Of a DNA stretch of 20,842 nucleotides, positions 17,933 to 20,842 are shown piece by piece. The DNA is from a virus, in IMG/VR virus record IMGVR_UViG_3300025809_000163, positions 1 through 20,842 of that record, one strand, 5' to 3'. The notes beneath the pieces were generated by a model. It was not told the DNA's origin. It did not search any database and was given only the letters and a program-made list of their open reading frames with translations. How positions within the stretch are numbered: position 1 is the first letter of the stretch; each line of letters starts with the position of its first letter. The translations under genes and the position numbers were made by a program.

Positions 17933-18387
17933 TAGAATCCTCCAATAATCATGTAGTAACTGCCGCCAAATATAGTTAGCACCGCGATTGTGACCAGCAC
18001 ATTCTTGACTGCGTCACCTACCTGGCGTTGCTTCTTGAGCTTTGCCAGCCGTATCTTCTCCAGCTTGTGTTTGTGATCCAGTATAGACTTGTTCTGTATC
18101 ATCAACATGTCACGCCAGACTAGCTTAGGCGTTATCTTCTTTAGCTCCTTCTCCTGCTCGCGTATGGCGTTCTTAGCCCATGCAAGCTCCAGAGCCTCTT
18201 CCTGTGTCAGTACATGGTCGCCTGCCTTAGTAGCCTCTTCAATGCTCTCTACAGCTACCTTGCTGTCAGTGAGGCTAGTAAATAATCCCGACAGACCAGA
18301 CAAGTGATCCCCAGACTCTTTAACGGTAGCAATGCCATCGTTAAGAGCCTTGAGGATACCTACAACTGCGGAGATTTCTGCAATCAT
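17932..18387 (-). CDS. Helical protein with C-terminal membrane anchor, unknown function
   Basis: A 151-residue protein. Residues 1-22 are mildly hydrophobic and amphipathic (IAEISAVVGILKALNDGIAT). A Gly/Ser/Leu segment (SGLSGLFTSLTDSKVAVESI) follows, then a long charged helix (about 63-125; EEALELAWAKNAIREQEKEL, then KKITPKLVWRDML). Residues 127-148 form a membrane helix (VKNVLVTIAVLTIFGGSYYM). The ATG was chosen over an in-frame TTG two codons upstream because ATG overlaps the previous stop as TAATG. The same architecture is familiar from cyanophage and other marine phage hypotheticals, with no known role. Position next to three other small membrane or coiled-coil genes suggests lysis or envelope interaction. 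Confidence 0.75.
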   Translation of the reverse strand: MIAEISAVVGILKALNDGIATVKESGDHLSGLSGLFTSLTDSKVAVESIEEATKAGDHVLTQEEALELAWAKNAIREQEKELKKITPKLVWRDMLMIQNKSILDHKHKLEKIRLAKLKKQRQVGDAVKNVLVTIAVLTIFGGSYYMIIGGF

Positions 18388-18704
18388 TACCAAGGAGTTC
18401 CAATAGCTAACGCAGGAGCTTTGCTGTCAGCAATCTGTGCAGCGATAGAATCTTCCAGAGCTGTTACTGCTTCTTCGCCCATGCTGTCCTTGCACCAGCC
18501 AATAACCTGAGCTTCTGTGATGTCTGCATAGGCTGTGTAGCCGTCAGCAGTGCTGTCAGGAGTAAAGCTACAAGTGCCGTAGCTGCTGCCTGAGTGAGTG
18601 TCTTCGCCCACTACTTCGCTGTCTGATGCTCGCCAATGTGCTACAACTACACCGTCATCTGATGTGTTGCGTTCTAGTGTTGAGATTGTCCAAGTTACTG
18701 CCAT
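18387..18704 (-). CDS. Conserved small phage protein of the tail region
   Basis: A 105-residue acidic, Ser/Thr/Asp-rich protein starting MAVTWTISTLERNTSDDGVV and VAHWRASDSE, with beta-type sequence to about residue 60, then a helical part (TEAQVIGWCKDSMGEEAVTA) and the end APALAIGTPW. I recognise this VTWxIxxLxR...VVxxxHWxxxD pattern from marine phages, where it follows tail fibre genes; I think it is catalogued as DUF7936, but this is from memory. It could be a small tail-fibre attachment or capping protein. AGAGGAA precedes the ATG, 12 bases after the tail fibre stop, and its stop overlaps the next ATG as TAATG. No catalytic residues are evident. Confidence 0.75.
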   Translation of the reverse strand: MAVTWTISTLERNTSDDGVVVAHWRASDSEVVGEDTHSGSSYGTCSFTPDSTADGYTAYADITEAQVIGWCKDSMGEEAVTALEDSIAAQIADSKAPALAIGTPW

Positions 18705-18716
18705 GATTTTATTCCT

Positions 18717-20825
18717 CTAGTTGTTTTCAAGTTCTGTTACGCGAGCTTCTAGTGTTTCAATGCGGGTCTGTGCTTCTTGAAGTGCCTTGATAGCCATCCA
18801 CACCATCTGCTGTTCTTTAACAGCCATACGAGTAGTGTCATCACCTACTTTAAACTCACCGATAAGTTCTGGGTTGTGAGTTTCTACTTCTTGAGCAATA
18901 ACACCTAACTTCTTGTTATCTGAATCAGCGTCAGCGTTGTAATGAAACTTCTTTAAGCTCCATTGCTTTAATGAATCCCATTGAGATTCTAAAAGTTCAA
19001 TGTTTTTCTTTTCACGCTCGTCTGATAGGTTTACGTTGTTTCCGCTATAGTTATATATGCCACCATTGGCATTAACATAAAACTTATAAGCATTTGTATC
19101 GTGTAATAAAAAAGTATTTCCGCTAGGAAGTGTAGAAATCACTTCTCCAGTATCTTCAATTATTAAGCCTCTGCTTGCGGTAGAAGTAGAAGTCTTCCCC
19201 ACAAGCAAGTTGCCACTTGAGTCTATGCGCATGCGTTCTGTTGTGCCGTTTGTTCTAAAGATTAAATTCTTACTATTGTCAGCATATATATCAGCAAGAG
19301 TATTGTTTGTTATATTTTCAAACTTCAACACTGCATTATTTGTTGTTGACCCAGTAATTGCTACTTCAGCATCTCCAGATGAAGATTGAATATCTAATTC
19401 GTAGCTAGGCGAACTAGTACCAATACCCACGTTACCGCTATAGTTTATGACCAGATTGTCAGCACCTCTAGTACCAAGCCTAAGAGTAGTGCCTCCAAAA
19501 TTGCTATTGTTAAGCAATCTCATGCTGTCATCTGATTGGTCATAGGTGATAGAGCCTAGAGTTCCAGTAGTGACGCCTGACGCTTCTATACCAAGAATTG
19601 TCTCATTGGATGCAGTGGCTTTCTTTATTTCAAGCCTGCCGTCAATTGCGGAAGTACCAATACCCACATTACCGCTGGCGTCTATGCGCATACGTTCTGC
19701 GCCGCCAGTAAACATAGCCATGTTGCCGTTATTGTTCTGAAATACAGTTGTCCCACCAGTGGTTATTTGATAAAAATTAGTTAACGTAGACTGGGATTCA
19801 ACTTTTAAATTATCAGCCGCACCTCCTCCGTTTACTTCCAGAGTAAAAGTAGGTGAACTAGTACCAATACCCACATTCCCGCTGGAGTCTATGCGCATGC
19901 GTTCATCAGAGCCTGTGTAAAACTGCATAGAGTTGTCACCGTGGTAAAACTGGATTAATCCACGGTACTGCTCTGTTGTGTTTGTCCCGTCTGCAAAAGC
20001 AAGCCTACCATATCCGTTAGTGCTGCTATAACAGGTGACACCCGCATCACTAGAACCTCCGCCTATCACTAAATGGGGGGAAGTGCTTAGGTAATTAAAA
20101 CTACTAGGCGATGTAGTCCCCACGCCCACATTACCGCTGGAGTCTAGCGTCATTTGGGGCGATGAAGAAGCATTCGTTCTAAAGTTTAATGAGTTATCGC
20201 TGTGTGCGTAATTTATTTGTCCTCTGAACCTATCGTCACCGCTTGTACCATCAGCAAAGTAAATAGTTCCTGAGTTGGTAGTGCCTGAGTATATGGTCAT
20301 ACCTTCAGTGCCAGAGCCGCTACCAATAACTAAATTATTAGCACCTCCGTCCATGCTAGACGCAACAGTGTTACCAATACCCACGGAGCCGCTGGAGGAT
20401 ATGCGCATGCGTTCTGCGCTGGCTGTGTAATCAAAAAACTTTAATGCACTGCCGCCGTTTTGTATGGCAAATATCTTGCTAGTGTTTGTGTCATTAAAAA
20501 CAACACCAATATTTTTAGAAGCTCCAGACCCTTGAATGTTTAGCAGGTTTACATCGGTAATTGTAGAGCCGCCAATACCCGCGTTACCATCAACAGTAAG
20601 CCCATCCATCGTAGCTGTGCCAGTAACGTCTATGCCTGTGGAGGTGGTTGTCAATTTAGCGCTGTCAGTGTGTTTTAGCGTAGCCGCACCCGACTTACCC
20701 TGGATAGAGTCAACGGTCGTGTCTAGAGTGTCCAGGTTGGTGTTTATCTTGGTTCCCCAAGTATCTTCTGAAGCGCCGACTTCTGGCTTGGTCAGACCAT
20801 AATTGGTTGTAGTTGTATCAGCCAT
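18717..20825 (-). CDS. Tail fibre protein with S74 intramolecular chaperone
   Basis: A 702-residue receptor-binding fibre. The N-terminus [20 protein letters not shown] (7-26), then [15 protein letters not shown], is a common phage fibre attachment motif. Residues about 60-600 are Gly/Ser/Thr/Asn-rich beta sequence with a recurring hinge of type [18 protein letters not shown] at about 138, 225, 308, 377, 455 and 530. An S74 domain begins at S601-D602 ([34 protein letters not shown]) and runs to about 680. A coiled coil ([19 protein letters not shown]) ends it. S74 domains drive trimer folding and are commonly released by self-cleavage at the Ser-Asp. A GGAGG ribosome site lies eight bases before the ATG, at the window edge. 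It is the first late gene seen. Confidence 0.93.
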   Translation of the reverse strand: MADTTTTNYGLTKPEVGASEDTWGTKINTNLDTLDTTVDSIQGKSGAATLKHTDSAKLTTTSTGIDVTGTATMDGLTVDGNAGIGGSTITDVNLLNIQGSGASKNIGVVFNDTNTSKIFAIQNGGSALKFFDYTASAERMRISSSGSVGIGNTVASSMDGGANNLVIGSGSGTEGMTIYSGTTNSGTIYFADGTSGDDRFRGQINYAHSDNSLNFRTNASSSPQMTLDSSGNVGVGTTSPSSFNYLSTSPHLVIGGGSSDAGVTCYSSTNGYGRLAFADGTNTTEQYRGLIQFYHGDNSMQFYTGSDERMRIDSSGNVGIGTSSPTFTLEVNGGGAADNLKVESQSTLTNFYQITTGGTTVFQNNNGNMAMFTGGAERMRIDASGNVGIGTSAIDGRLEIKKATASNETILGIEASGVTTGTLGSITYDQSDDSMRLLNNSNFGGTTLRLGTRGADNLVINYSGNVGIGTSSPSYELDIQSSSGDAEVAITGSTTNNAVLKFENITNNTLADIYADNSKNLIFRTNGTTERMRIDSSGNLLVGKTSTSTASRGLIIEDTGEVISTLPSGNTFLLHDTNAYKFYVNANGGIYNYSGNNVNLSDEREKKNIELLESQWDSLKQWSLKKFHYNADADSDNKKLGVIAQEVETHNPELIGEFKVGDDTTRMAVKEQQMVWMAIKALQEAQTRIETLEARVTELENN
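19202..20412 (-). repeat. Dispersed imperfect direct repeats in the tail fibre gene
   Basis: Segments of roughly 30-50 bases encoding the (ERMRI)[13 protein letters not shown] hinge recur at about 19202-19240, 19410-19450, 19645-19700, 19860-19905, 20108-20153 and 20365-20412, with close DNA identity between several copies (for example the stretch encoding GNVGIGT and ERMRI). They divide the fibre into modules of 70-90 residues and are natural sites for unequal recombination. Confidence 0.75.
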
Positions 20826-20842
20826 TTAAGCGGCCTCCCATA

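Noticed and set aside
18385-18393. TTG start two codons upstream for the 151-residue protein
   Set aside because: The ATG overlaps the previous stop as TAATG, the coupling seen repeatedly in this operon.

Overview
The window is a piece of the genome of a tailed bacteriophage, probably a short-tailed (podovirus-type) phage from a marine or other aquatic Gram-negative host. The evidence is that genes are tightly packed and overlapping and all read on the minus strand. A P22-type portal sits beside a scaffold and a capsid protein of the SU10/DUF5309 type. There is a P22 gp10-like protein, a run of large virion or DNA-ejection proteins, and small basic peptides that I associate with aquatic phages. 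The host cannot be named from the sequence. No terminase, polymerase, tail-tube, integrase or tRNA gene is present.

Transcription runs from right to left. The late unit starts beyond the right edge and ends at a strong intrinsic terminator at 2067-2093, covering about 18.7 kb. In order it holds: an S74-chaperoned tail fibre (18717-20825); a cluster of small proteins, several with membrane segments, including a putative holin (16969-18704); a gp10-like tail protein (15459-16937); a C1q-like fibre or decoration protein (14803-15462); a GNAT-like protein (14401-14769); five virion or ejection-type proteins, one of them a 778-residue repeat protein with a second S74 domain (7610-14399); the portal, a small TTG-start protein, the scaffold and the major capsid protein (3323-7606). 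A terminator directly follows the capsid gene. After it come three lysine-rich mini-proteins, a 94-residue protein and an M15 peptidase endolysin (2111-3272).

A second, short leftward operon starts from a near-consensus sigma70 promoter at 2017-2045 with a perfect 12-bp palindrome over its -10 box. It carries a 51-residue peptide, an ERF annealase, a YqaJ exonuclease and an OB-type ssDNA-binding-like protein (392-1986), which together form a complete recombination module. Past a structured 110-nt spacer lies a small Cro/C1-type HTH gene (78-281), a plausible regulator of that promoter. Several hairpins at the left edge fold better, or carry their T-tract, on the plus strand, opposite to all genes.

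The most unusual items are the 778-residue protein, which has a decapeptide array and then ten indel-free 22-residue units of two alternating types; the lysine-rich mini-gene cluster behind a capsid terminator; the split of holin and endolysin to opposite ends of the late unit; and the plus-strand-favouring hairpins. No defence system, CRISPR array or insertion sequence was seen.
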